From the NCBI RefSeq assembly GCF_018129025.1, contig NZ_JAAEDI010000014.1:1-64000 (forward strand): DNA of 64,000 bases. The letters are read 5' to 3'. The translations under genes were made by a program, and so were the position numbers. The notes below the pieces were generated by a model. That model saw only the letters and a program-made list of their open reading frames with translations. It had not been told where the DNA came from and ran no database searches. The number at the start of each line of letters is the position of its first letter. Position 1 is the first letter of the stretch. Shown here in pieces: positions 54,867-62,987 of the stretch. The stretch comes from Neoroseomonas terrae (GTDB lineage: Bacteria; Pseudomonadota; Alphaproteobacteria; Acetobacterales; Acetobacteraceae).

Positions 54867-55466
54867 TCAGCCGTTCAGCAGGCGGTCGATCTCGGCCTGC
54901 GCGAGGTCGGGGCCGGCGCTGGCAGGGTCGGCAACGGTCGGCGAATGGCCCACCACTTCCAGCTTCGGCGTCGCGACGGCCGGGCTGCCGGGCATCAGCC
55001 CTTCCAGCATGGTCTCCACCTGCTGAAGCTGCTTGATCGCCCGGCGGATGCGCTGGCCGGTCAGGTCCTGGAAGGAGCAGGCCTGGAAGATGGCGTTCAC
55101 CCGCTCGGTCAGAGCCGCCGTATCGCCGCTGCCCTCGTCCAGCCAGGTCTGGATCGCCTCCGCCGCTTCCAAGATGGTGTCGGCCGCCGATTCCGTGGCG
55201 TTCACCACGGCTTCCAGCTCCAACCCGGAGTTCCGCGCTCCATGTGCCGGGATGGCGATCAGCCGCGCGATCTGGGCATGGACCTCGGTAATTCGCGCCC
55301 CCAAAGCCTCCTCCGTCATGCCCATCAGTTGGACAGAGGCGGACAACTCGGCGCTCAGTTCCGCGATACGACGGTCCATGAAGGCGCGCAGCCCGGCGAA
55401 ATGGGGGGCGAGCGCCTGATCGAGGCTGGTGTCCAAGGGCGTCGGTTCCGTCGCGGCGGCGGGCAT
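54867..55466 (-). CDS. cheZ: CheZ-family CheY-P phosphatase
   Basis: A 199-residue helical protein. The active-site segment ACSFQDLTGQRIRRAIKQL is that of CheZ (Asp and Gln in FQDLTGQ). The C-terminal QAEIDRLLNG corresponds to the CheY-binding peptide. A long helical hairpin (about 35-110) would form the dimer bundle. ATG 55466 is used; a GTG at 55508 would add 14 residues. No other chemotaxis gene is in the window, so it acts in trans on a CheY encoded elsewhere. Confidence 0.82.
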   Translation of the reverse strand: MPAAATEPTPLDTSLDQALAPHFAGLRAFMDRRIAELSAELSASVQLMGMTEEALGARITEVHAQIARLIAIPAHGARNSGLELEAVVNATESAADTILEAAEAIQTWLDEGSGDTAALTERVNAIFQACSFQDLTGQRIRRAIKQLQQVETMLEGLMPGSPAVATPKLEVVGHSPTVADPASAGPDLAQAEIDRLLNG

Positions 55467-55632
55467 GGCCACAGGAAACACCAAGGAATGTGAAGGTCCG
55501 GTTGCCACGGGCCGGGGCAGGGGCTATACGCCCCGCCTCCCGCGTCGTGGCCCCATGGACATGCCCGGCCGGGAATGCGCGTCCCCATTGCATGGTGCGG
55601 CGGGGCGCGCCGACCCCGAATAGGAGGGCCAA

Positions 55633-55839
55633 ATGTCCAAGATGAAGACGAAGTCGAGCGTGAAGAAGCGCTTCCGACTGACCGCCAGCGGCCTGGTCAA
55701 GGCCGGCGCCGGCAACAAGCGCCACATGCTGACCGCCAAGACGACCAAGATGAAGCGGCAGAACCGCGGCATGTACGTCCTGGACAAGCAGGACGGCGAC
55801 ACCGTGAAGCAGTGGCTGCCCTACGGGCTGGACCGGTAA
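55633..55839 (+). CDS. rpmI: Ribosomal protein bL35
   Basis: A 68-residue basic protein: [20 protein letters not shown], then [25 protein letters not shown] lies 9 bp upstream. It starts the rpmI-rplT-pheS-pheT block. In many bacteria infC precedes rpmI; here infC is 31 kb away with thrS. Confidence 0.96.
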   Translation: MSKMKTKSSVKKRFRLTASGLVKAGAGNKRHMLTAKTTKMKRQNRGMYVLDKQDGDTVKQWLPYGLDR

Positions 55840-55854
55840 GGAAGGGGACGCACC

Positions 55855-56211
55855 ATGGCTCGTGTTAAGCGTGGCGTCACCAAGCACGCCCGTCACAAGA
55901 AGGTCCTGAAGCTCGCCGAGGGCTATGTCGGCCGCTCCTCGACCGCCTATCGCCCCGCGCTCGAGCGCGTCGAGAAGGCGCTTCAGTACGCGTACCGCGA
56001 CCGCCGCAACAAGAAGCGCGAGTTCCGCGGCCTGTGGATCCAGCGCATCAACGCGGCTGTCCGCGAGCACGACCTGACCTATTCCCGCTTCATGGCGGGC
56101 ATCAAGGCGGCGGGCATCGAGATGGACCGCAAGATGATGGCGGCGCTCGCCTTCGACGAACCGGCGGCCTTCGCGGCGCTGGTCGAGCAGGCGAAGGCGA
56201 AGCTCGCCTGA
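55855..56211 (+). CDS. rplT: Ribosomal protein bL20
   Basis: A 118-residue protein: [50 protein letters not shown] and [17 protein letters not shown] are diagnostic. It is essential for early 50S assembly and in some bacteria represses its own operon. AAGGGGACG precedes the ATG, 15 bp after rpmI. Confidence 0.97.
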   Translation: MARVKRGVTKHARHKKVLKLAEGYVGRSSTAYRPALERVEKALQYAYRDRRNKKREFRGLWIQRINAAVREHDLTYSRFMAGIKAAGIEMDRKMMAALAFDEPAAFAALVEQAKAKLA

Positions 56212-56216
56212 CCCCT

Positions 56217-56240
56217 CGGCGCGGGGGTTCCCCTGCGCCG
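56217..56240 (+). terminator. rplT terminator
   Basis: Stem CGGCGC-G-GGGG with CCCC-T-GCGCCG (one G.T pair), followed by TTTCAGCGTTT. It begins 5 bp after the rplT stop. Confidence 0.65.
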
Positions 56241-56256
56241 TTTCAGCGTTTAGCAG

Positions 56257-56290
56257 AGGGCCGCTTCCCGGGTGACCGGGGCGCGGCCCT
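56257..56290 (+). promoter_or_regulatory. Strong leader hairpin before pheS
   Basis: Outer stem AGGGCCGC (56257-56264) with GCGGCCCT (56283-56290), inner stem CCCGG with CCGGG around GTGA. It lies 17 bp after the rplT terminator and 30 bp before the pheS start; a possible attenuator or mRNA-protecting structure. Confidence 0.45.
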
Positions 56291-56319
56291 TCGTGCATTT
56301 GTCGGACATGAACGCCCCC

Positions 56320-57399
56320 ATGAGTGACGACCTCGCTTCCCTGCAGGCCGAGACCGAAGCCGCCCTGGCCGCCGCGACCGATCTGCGCGCGCTGGATGCC
56401 GTCCGCGTGGGCGTCCTCGGCAAGTCCGGCAGCCTGACGGGGCTGTTGAAGGGCCTCGGCGCCGTGCCTGCAGACCAGCGCAAGGAACGCGGCGCCGCGC
56501 TGAACCGGCTGAAGGGCGGGATCGAGGCGGCGCTGGAAGCCCGCCGCGTCGTGCTCGATGCGGCCGCTCTCGACGCCCGCCTCGCCGCCGAACGCATCGA
56601 CGTCACCCTGCCTCCACGCCCCTCCGCCCCCGGCACCGCCGCCGATGGCGGCATTCACCCCATCGCGCGCACGATGGAAGAACTCACCGCCCTGTTCGGC
56701 GCCATGGGCTTCGCCGTCGCCGAAGGCCCCGACATCGAGGGCGACTGGCACAATTTCGGCGCGCTCAACATTCCCGACCACCACCCGGCACGCCAGGACC
56801 ACGACACCTTCTACCTGCCGGAAGTGAATGGCCGCCGCCCCGTGCTGCGCACCCACACCTCTCCGGTGCAGATCCGCACCATGCTGTCCCAGGAACCGCC
56901 GATCCGCGTCATCGTTCCCGGCCGCACCTACCGTGCCGACCACGACGCCACGCATTCCCCGATGTTCCACCAGGTCGAAGGGCTGGTCATCGACCGCGGC
57001 ATCACCCTCGGCCACCTCAAGGGCTGCCTGATCGACTTCCTGCGCGCCTTCTTCGGCATCGCCGACCTGCCGGTGCGGTTTCGCAGCAGTTACTTCCCCT
57101 TCACCGAGCCCTCGATGGAAGTGGACATCGGTTGGTCGCGGAAAACCGGCGAACTCGGCAAGGGCGGCGACTGGCTGGAAATCCTCGGCTCCGGGATGGT
57201 GCACCCGAAGGTGCTGGCGAATTGCGGCATCGACCCGCGCGAGTGGCAGGGCTTCGCCTTCGGCATGGGCATCGAACGCATCACCATGCTGAAGCACGGC
57301 ATCCCTGACCTGCGCCCGTTCTACGAGGCCGATATCCGCTGGCTGCGCCACTACGCCGCGAACCCGCTGGCGCCGGCGACGCTGCATGAAGGGGTGTGA
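56320..57399 (+). CDS. pheS: Phenylalanyl-tRNA synthetase, alpha subunit
   Basis: A 359-residue class II synthetase subunit. ATG 56320 ([19 protein letters not shown]) is used; ATG 56308 would add four residues. After an N-terminal coiled-coil come [37 protein letters not shown]-type motif 1, [14 protein letters not shown], and [23 protein letters not shown]; the end [20 protein letters not shown] is motif 3. It forms an alpha2-beta2 enzyme with PheT. Confidence 0.96.
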   Translation: MSDDLASLQAETEAALAAATDLRALDAVRVGVLGKSGSLTGLLKGLGAVPADQRKERGAALNRLKGGIEAALEARRVVLDAAALDARLAAERIDVTLPPRPSAPGTAADGGIHPIARTMEELTALFGAMGFAVAEGPDIEGDWHNFGALNIPDHHPARQDHDTFYLPEVNGRRPVLRTHTSPVQIRTMLSQEPPIRVIVPGRTYRADHDATHSPMFHQVEGLVIDRGITLGHLKGCLIDFLRAFFGIADLPVRFRSSYFPFTEPSMEVDIGWSRKTGELGKGGDWLEILGSGMVHPKVLANCGIDPREWQGFAFGMGIERITMLKHGIPDLRPFYEADIRWLRHYAANPLAPATLHEGV

Positions 57400-57499
57400 C
57401 AGGTCGGGGGAAAGTATTCCCCCGAATCCCCCTTCTATTTTTGTCTGTTGGACTGGTGCGCTGGGCGCAGCGGGTGGTCACGATCCCCGTACGACGCGC

Positions 57500-57580
57500 C
57501 GAGCACCAGGTGAAGGTTTCCAAAGGCCTTTCGGCCTTTGGTGGGGTGGCTTGGAGGGGCACAGCCCCTCCAATCGTCAC
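57500..57580. repeat. Dispersed paired-hairpin element, copy E, between pheS and pheT
   Basis: GAGCACCAGGTGAAGGTTT, then CCAAAGGCC-TTTC-GGCCTTTGG (57520-57541), GGGGTGGC, then TTGGAGGGGC-ACA-GCCCCTCCAA (57551-57573). Both stems are perfect. It separates the two subunit genes of one enzyme by 234 bp in total. Confidence 0.75.
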
Positions 57581-57595
57581 CCCACCACGATGCTC

Positions 57596-57626
57596 ACGAG
57601 GCCCCGCCTCGTCACGACCACGAGGC
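57596..57626 (+). promoter_or_regulatory. Three-part switch-like leader of pheT
   Basis: One GCCTCGT (57606-57612) can pair either with the upstream ACGAGGC (57596-57602, 3-nt loop) or with the identical downstream ACGAGGC (57620-57626, 7-nt loop). The downstream arm contains the only purine-rich ribosome binding site (GAGG) before the pheT ATG at 57634. The two folds are mutually exclusive and differ in access to that site. Confidence 0.45.
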
Positions 57627-57633
57627 CGACGCA

Positions 57634-60156
57634 ATGAAGTTCACGCTTTCCTGGCTGAAGGACCACCTCGACACGGATGCGTCCGTCGAGGACATCGCCC
57701 GCACCCTCAACGCCATCGGCCTTGAGGTCGAAGGCATCGAGGATCGCGCGGCGGCACTGGCCACCTTCCGCATCGCGCGCGTCATCGAGGCGACGCAACA
57801 TCCGAACGCCGACCGCCTGCGCCAGCTCCGCGTCGATATCGGCGATGGCGTCGAGCGGTCCGTCGTCTGCGGCGCGCCGAACGCGCGCACCGGGCTGATC
57901 GGCGTCGCGGCGCTGCCGGGTGAATTCGTACCGGGCACCGGCGTCACGCTGAAGGTCGGCGAGATCCGCGGCGTGAAGTCGGAAGCGATGATGCTGTCGG
58001 CGCGAGAGATGGGACTCGGCGACGATCACTCCGGCATCGTCGATCTGCCGGCGGATGCGCCGGTCGGTGCGTCCTACGTGAAATGGGCTGGCCTCGACGA
58101 TCCGATCATCGAGATCAGCGTCACGCCGAACCGCGGCGATGCGCTGTCGGTGCGTGGCGTGGCGCGGGACCTGGCGGCGGCGGGGATCGGCACGCTGAAG
58201 CCGTGGTCCGCACCCAAGGTCGCGGCGACCTATGACACGCCGCTGACCTGGACCATCGAGGAACCGCGCGCCTGCCTCTGGGTGTTGGGTCGCGCGGTGC
58301 GCGGTGTGAAGAACGGGCCCTCGCCGAAGTGGCTGCAGGACCGGCTGACGGCGATCGGGCTGCGGCCGATCTCGGCGCTGGTGGACATCACCAACTACTT
58401 CACCTTCGACCTCGGCCGGCCGCTGCATGTGTTCGACGTCACGAAGGTGAAGGGCACGACGCTCGCGATGCGCATGGCGCGGGATGGCGAGACACTGCAT
58501 GCCCTGAACGGCAAGGAGTACGCGCTGACGGCCGAGGACGGCATCATCGCCGACGAGGCCGGGCCGGAAGCCCTCGGCGGCGTGATGGGCGGCGAGCCGT
58601 CCGGCTGCGACGAGAACACGACCGAATGCTTCATCGAATGCGCGCTGTTCGATCCCGTGCGCGTCGCGCTGTCCGGGCGGCGGCACGACCTGCGCAGCGA
58701 TGCTCGGTCACGCTTCGAACGCGGCCTCGATCCCGCCTTCCTGCCGGATGCGCTGGAAGCCGCGACGCGCATGATCATCGAGCTTTGCGGCGGTGAGGCG
58801 AGCAGCGTCTCCGAAGCCGGTGCGGAACCGGCGTGGCAGCGCAGCGCGACGCTGCGCTTCGAGCGCATCGCCGGGCTCGGCGGACTTCAACTTGCCGAGA
58901 ACGAGATCGTCGATCGCCTCACGCGCCTAGGTTTCGCCACAGAGAGCCGCGAAGCAGACCGCGTGACAGTCGCGGTTCCCTCCTGGCGCAACGACATCGC
59001 CTCCGATCTCTCGGCCTATCGCGCCGGGGGCGGCGCGTTGACGCAGTTCGACGGTCTTGATCCCGCGCGAGCGGCGAAGGCGGCCGAGGGCTGCGCGGCG
59101 GTCGAGCCGGAAGCGGATCTGGTCGAGGAAGTGCTTCGGCTCGGCGGTCTCGATGCCGTGCCGCCGGTGTCGCTGCCGGTCGCGGCGGTGATCCCTGCCG
59201 CGTCGTTCACACCGAAGCAGGTGCGGGCGGCGCTCGCGCGTCGCGTGCTGGCGGCTCGCGGCATGCAGGAAGCCGTGACCTTCGCCTTCATGGAGGCGAA
59301 GACGGCGGCGCTGTTCGGCCCCGCCGCGGAGCGGCAAACGCCATGGTCTCCGCCGGATGCGCTGCATCTGGTGAACCCGATCGCCGCTGATCTCGATCAG
59401 ATGCGGCCGACGCCGGTCGCTTCGCTGCTGCTGGCGGCGGCACGCAACGCGGCGCGCGGCTTCGGTGATGTCTCCCTGCATGAACTCGGCGCGAGCTATC
59501 GCGATGTCATGCCGGAGGGACAACTCGCTGTCGCTGCGGGCGTGCGGCATGGCGCGACGCCGCGGCATTGGGCGGAAGCCTCGCGCGGCGTCGATGCGAT
59601 GGATGCCAAGGGCGATGCCATTGCCGTGCTCGCCGCGCTTGGCGTGCCGATGGCCGCGCTCCAGGTCACGATGGATGCGCCGGGCTACTATCATCCGGGC
59701 CGCTCCGGCGTCGTGCGGCAGGGTCCGAAGACGGTGCTCGCCACCTTCGGCGAGATTCATCCGACCGTGCTCGCCGCGCTCGACCTGCCGGGCCCGGCTG
59801 TGGCCTTCGAGGTCTTCCTCGATGCCATCCCCGAGCCCAAGCGCCGCAAGAAATCCGCGCCCGACCTGCCTGCCTTCCAGCCGCTGCGCCGTGACTTCGC
59901 CTTCATCGTCGATGAATCCATCGCCGCCGAGACGCTGCTGCGCGCCGCGCGCGGTGCCGACAAGGCGTTGATCGCGGACGCCGCGCTGTTCGACGTCTAT
60001 CGCGGGAAGGGCGTGCCGGACGGGTCCAAGTCGCTCGCCATCCAGGTGACGATCCAGCCCCGCGAGGCGACGCTGACTGACGCGCAGATCGAAGCCGTGG
60101 CCGACCGGATCGTCGCCGCCGTAACCAAGGCGACGGGTGCGGCGTTGCGGGCATGA
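57634..60156 (+). CDS. pheT: Phenylalanyl-tRNA synthetase, beta subunit
   Basis: An 840-residue subunit; ATG 57634 starts MKFTLSWLKDHLDTDAS. Domains: tRNA-binding EMAP-like domain (about 40-150, with HPNADRLRQLRVDIGDG), B3/B4 editing region, B5 domain, catalytic-like core and C-terminal anticodon-binding domain (FQPLRRDFAFIVDE...). Between PSWRNDI (about 450) and EADLVEEVLRLGGLD (about 492) there is an extra segment of about 36 residues compared with the E. coli protein (795 residues). It carries the editing site and binds tRNA-Phe. Confidence 0.95.
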   Translation: MKFTLSWLKDHLDTDASVEDIARTLNAIGLEVEGIEDRAAALATFRIARVIEATQHPNADRLRQLRVDIGDGVERSVVCGAPNARTGLIGVAALPGEFVPGTGVTLKVGEIRGVKSEAMMLSAREMGLGDDHSGIVDLPADAPVGASYVKWAGLDDPIIEISVTPNRGDALSVRGVARDLAAAGIGTLKPWSAPKVAATYDTPLTWTIEEPRACLWVLGRAVRGVKNGPSPKWLQDRLTAIGLRPISALVDITNYFTFDLGRPLHVFDVTKVKGTTLAMRMARDGETLHALNGKEYALTAEDGIIADEAGPEALGGVMGGEPSGCDENTTECFIECALFDPVRVALSGRRHDLRSDARSRFERGLDPAFLPDALEAATRMIIELCGGEASSVSEAGAEPAWQRSATLRFERIAGLGGLQLAENEIVDRLTRLGFATESREADRVTVAVPSWRNDIASDLSAYRAGGGALTQFDGLDPARAAKAAEGCAAVEPEADLVEEVLRLGGLDAVPPVSLPVAAVIPAASFTPKQVRAALARRVLAARGMQEAVTFAFMEAKTAALFGPAAERQTPWSPPDALHLVNPIAADLDQMRPTPVASLLLAAARNAARGFGDVSLHELGASYRDVMPEGQLAVAAGVRHGATPRHWAEASRGVDAMDAKGDAIAVLAALGVPMAALQVTMDAPGYYHPGRSGVVRQGPKTVLATFGEIHPTVLAALDLPGPAVAFEVFLDAIPEPKRRKKSAPDLPAFQPLRRDFAFIVDESIAAETLLRAARGADKALIADAALFDVYRGKGVPDGSKSLAIQVTIQPREATLTDAQIEAVADRIVAAVTKATGAALRA

Positions 60157-60175
60157 CAGCAACGAGGATGGGCGT

Positions 60176-61240
60176 TTGGCACGTGAGAACAACCTGGACG
60201 CCGTGCGGCTTGGTGCGGCGATCCTCGTCATCATCGGCCACGCCTATCTGCTGAGCGGCGGCGACGCGCCGGGCTTCGGCGGCCGCCCGATCCATACGCT
60301 GGGTGTCTGCATCTTCTTCGCCCTCAGCGGCTATCTGATCGCGACGAGCTGGCTGCGCGATCCGGACATGTGGCGGTTCCTGACGCGCCGCGTGCTGCGC
60401 ATCCTGCCGGCGCTCGCCGTGGTGGTGCTGGTTACCGCGCTGTTGCTGGGCCCCGTCGTGACGGACATGCCGGCGCGGGACTATTTCCGCAGTCCGGATT
60501 TCTTCCGCTATTTCCTCAATCTCGTGCTGTATGTGCGGCTCGGGCTGCCGGGCGTCTTCGACGGCACGCCGCATGCGAATGTGGTGAATGGCAGTCTCTG
60601 GACCCTGCCGGTGGAGTTCTCTCTCTACCTGCTGCTGCCATCCCTGATCGCGCTGGCCTGGGTGTGGCGGGTGCGGAACACGCCGCTGCCCTTCCTGCTG
60701 GTCGCGACCGCGGCCTGCGCGTGGTTGCAGTTGCGCTTCCTGCACAGCGGGCAGCGTCCGCCGGAACTCGTCATCCTCGGCACGGAGTTCTGGGCGGCCT
60801 TCGATCTCGCACCGTATTTCCTGATCGGCGCCTGCCTCGCGGTGGCGAAGGCGGAGCGGCTGCTGCATCCGCTGATGGCGCCGGCGGTGCTGCTGGCCGT
60901 GCTGGTCCTGGGCCGGGATGCGACCTCGCAGGAAGCACTGCTGCTGTTCGCCGTGCCGGTGGCGACGCTGTCGATCGGGCTGGCCCGCATGCCGGTGGCG
61001 CACCGGGCCGGCCGCTGGGGGGACCTGTCCTACGGGCTGTATCTCTGGAGCTTCCCGGTGCAGCAGCTGCTGCTCGATCGCTTCTCGGTGTCCGGCGCAG
61101 GCTGGGACGATCTGCTGCTGGTCTTCGCCATCTCCGCGACGCTCGCCTTCGCCTCCTGGCATCTGGTCGAGAAGCAGTTCCTCAGCTTCAAACCGCGGCG
61201 CGCGGCACCGCAGCCCGTCGCGGTCGCGGCCGAGGACTGA
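60176..61240 (+). CDS. Acyltransferase 3 family (OafA/YrhL-like)
   Basis: A 354-residue integral membrane protein with about ten membrane segments. TTG 60176 is used because GAGGA lies about 9 bp upstream and the protein then starts (M)ARENNLDAVRLGAAILVIIGHAYLLSGG, with the family R and catalytic H. GVCIFFALSGYLIATSWLR, FLTRRVLRILPAL and GSLWTLPVEFSLYLLLP are classic Acyl_transf_3 motifs. It O-acylates a surface polysaccharide or similar. Confidence 0.87.
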   Translation: MARENNLDAVRLGAAILVIIGHAYLLSGGDAPGFGGRPIHTLGVCIFFALSGYLIATSWLRDPDMWRFLTRRVLRILPALAVVVLVTALLLGPVVTDMPARDYFRSPDFFRYFLNLVLYVRLGLPGVFDGTPHANVVNGSLWTLPVEFSLYLLLPSLIALAWVWRVRNTPLPFLLVATAACAWLQLRFLHSGQRPPELVILGTEFWAAFDLAPYFLIGACLAVAKAERLLHPLMAPAVLLAVLVLGRDATSQEALLLFAVPVATLSIGLARMPVAHRAGRWGDLSYGLYLWSFPVQQLLLDRFSVSGAGWDDLLLVFAISATLAFASWHLVEKQFLSFKPRRAAPQPVAVAAED

Positions 61241-61328
61241 TTTCCTCCCCGAAGCAACCGTCCTACACCGGTCGCGGGACGCTGGGGGTTGCTCCGTGGA
61301 ACCAGGGAATTCGGCGAAGGGCACGCAG

Positions 61329-62480
61329 ATGGCGCTGCTGGCCGCCGCCATCGTACTGGTGCTGTCGGTCTGGTTCGCCGGGACCGTCGCAGTGCCGGGG
61401 CTGATCCGGGATGGGCTGGTCTCCCCGGGCCGGGCGGCCTGGCTGACGGCGGCGGTGCAACTTGGCTTCGTGGCGGGGACGCTGCTCAGCGCTGTGCTGT
61501 CACTGGCCGACCGGCTGGATGCGCGACGGCTGTTCTGTGCCTGCGCGCTGGTGGCCGCCGTGGCGACGCTGACGCAGACCGCCGTCGCGCCGTCCGGCAC
61601 CGCGGCGCTGGCGCTGCGCTTCGTCGCCGGCGCGACCATGGCGGGCGTCTATCCGGTGGGCATGAAGCTCGCGGCGTCCTGGGCGAAGGGTGATCTCGGA
61701 CTGCTGATCGGCATTGTGGTGGGCGCGCTGACCTTGGGCTCGGCGTTGCCGCATCTGCTGCCGGGGCTGATCGGTTCCGTCGATTGGCGCGTGGCCTATG
61801 GCGGGGCAGGGGGGCTCGCCGCCCTCGGCGGGCTGCTGGTGCTGGGTTTCCGTCCAGGCCCGCTGATGGGCGCCCGCCCGCCCTTCCAACCGGCTCAGAT
61901 GCTCGAGGCTTGGCGCAACCGGGGGCTGCGCCTCGCCAATCTCGGCTATCTCGGCCACATGTGGGAACTCTATGCCATGTGGGCGTGGATCGGGGTGTTC
62001 CTGGTCGGCGTGCTGGGGCGGCCGCAGGTGGGGTCCTGGGTGTTCGGCATCATGGCCGCCGGCGCGGTTGGCTGCGTGGTCGCCGGATTGGCGGCGGACC
62101 GCTGGAACCGGGCGCGGGTCGCGGCGCTGTGCATGCTGGTGTCGGGCGGTTGCGCGCTGGTGATCGGGCCGGCCGCCGCCTGGCCTGCGCTGGCGCTCGG
62201 GGTCGCCTTCGTCTGGGGCTTCGCGGTGGTGGCGGATTCGGCGCAGTTCTCGGCCTGCGTCGTCAGCCTCTCGCCGCCGGACTACGTCGGCACCATGCTG
62301 ACGGTGCAAACCTCGATGGGGTTCCTGCTGACGGCGGTGGTGATCGGGGCGCTGCCGCACGTCATGGCGCTGCTGTCGCCGGGGTTGGCCTTCGCGCTGC
62401 TCGGCATCGGGCCGCTGCTCGGCGCCATCGCCATGTGGCGGCTGGCGCCGATGCTGGATCAGGCCTTGTCGCCGAGGTAG
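61329..62480 (+). CDS. MFS transporter
   Basis: A 383-residue, 12-segment transporter. The ATG at 61329 has GAAGGG 7 bp upstream; an in-frame GTG at 61296 is possible. Between helices 2 and 3 is DRLDARRLFCACAL, and RFVAGATMAGVYPVGMKLAASW matches the MFS helix 4 region. AADRWNRARVAALCML is the second-half counterpart of the loop. The substrate is unknown. Its last 22 bp overlap the convergent RidA gene. Confidence 0.85.
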   Translation: MALLAAAIVLVLSVWFAGTVAVPGLIRDGLVSPGRAAWLTAAVQLGFVAGTLLSAVLSLADRLDARRLFCACALVAAVATLTQTAVAPSGTAALALRFVAGATMAGVYPVGMKLAASWAKGDLGLLIGIVVGALTLGSALPHLLPGLIGSVDWRVAYGGAGGLAALGGLLVLGFRPGPLMGARPPFQPAQMLEAWRNRGLRLANLGYLGHMWELYAMWAWIGVFLVGVLGRPQVGSWVFGIMAAGAVGCVVAGLAADRWNRARVAALCMLVSGGCALVIGPAAAWPALALGVAFVWGFAVVADSAQFSACVVSLSPPDYVGTMLTVQTSMGFLLTAVVIGALPHVMALLSPGLAFALLGIGPLLGAIAMWRLAPMLDQALSPR

Positions 62481-62848
62481 GCGGTCGCGTCGATTTCCAC
62501 GAGGCAGTCCGGCGAGCCGAGGCCGGAGACGATGCAGGACACGCGATGCGGCGGGTTGTCCTTGAAGTTCGCGAAATAGACGTCGTTCATCGGCTCCCAA
62601 TTCGCCCGGTCCGTCACGTAGACGGTGCACTTCACGACATCGTCCAACGTGCCGCCCGCTTCCTCGATCAGCATGCGGATGTTGTCGATGGCCTGCTGGG
62701 TCTGCGCGCGCACATCCCCGATGGCGAACTTTCCTTCCGGGTCGCGGCCGGTGAAGCAGACGAACATGAAGCCGCCGGCGATGGTCGCCTGGGCGAAGGG
62801 GCGGGTGGTCTTGAAGACGCGGGGGGAGGAGACGGCGCGCTTTGGCAT
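62459..62848 (-). CDS. RidA/YjgF/YER057c/UK114 family protein
   Basis: A 129-residue protein starting at the ATG at 62848. QATIAGGFMFVCFTGRDPEG is the family start; DVRAQTQQAIDNIRMLIEEAGGTLDDVVKCTVYVTD is diagnostic, and SPDCLVEIDATAYLG ends it. In place of the usual RxAR(V/I) enamine-deaminase arginine the late region reads PPHRVSCIVSGLG, so it may not be a classical RidA deaminase. Confidence 0.87.
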   Translation of the reverse strand: MPKRAVSSPRVFKTTRPFAQATIAGGFMFVCFTGRDPEGKFAIGDVRAQTQQAIDNIRMLIEEAGGTLDDVVKCTVYVTDRANWEPMNDVYFANFKDNPPHRVSCIVSGLGSPDCLVEIDATAYLGDKA

Positions 62849-62987
62849 ATGTTGAACCCTTGCGATGATGCGGCGCCGTCCCGGCAAGGGCCGTGCCGCG
62901 CACAGGATAGGCGATGCGCCGGGTGGCGCCAGGCGGGGTGGTGCGCGGCTTGCTTGGCCCATGCCGCCGAAAACCGGGAATCCGCGC

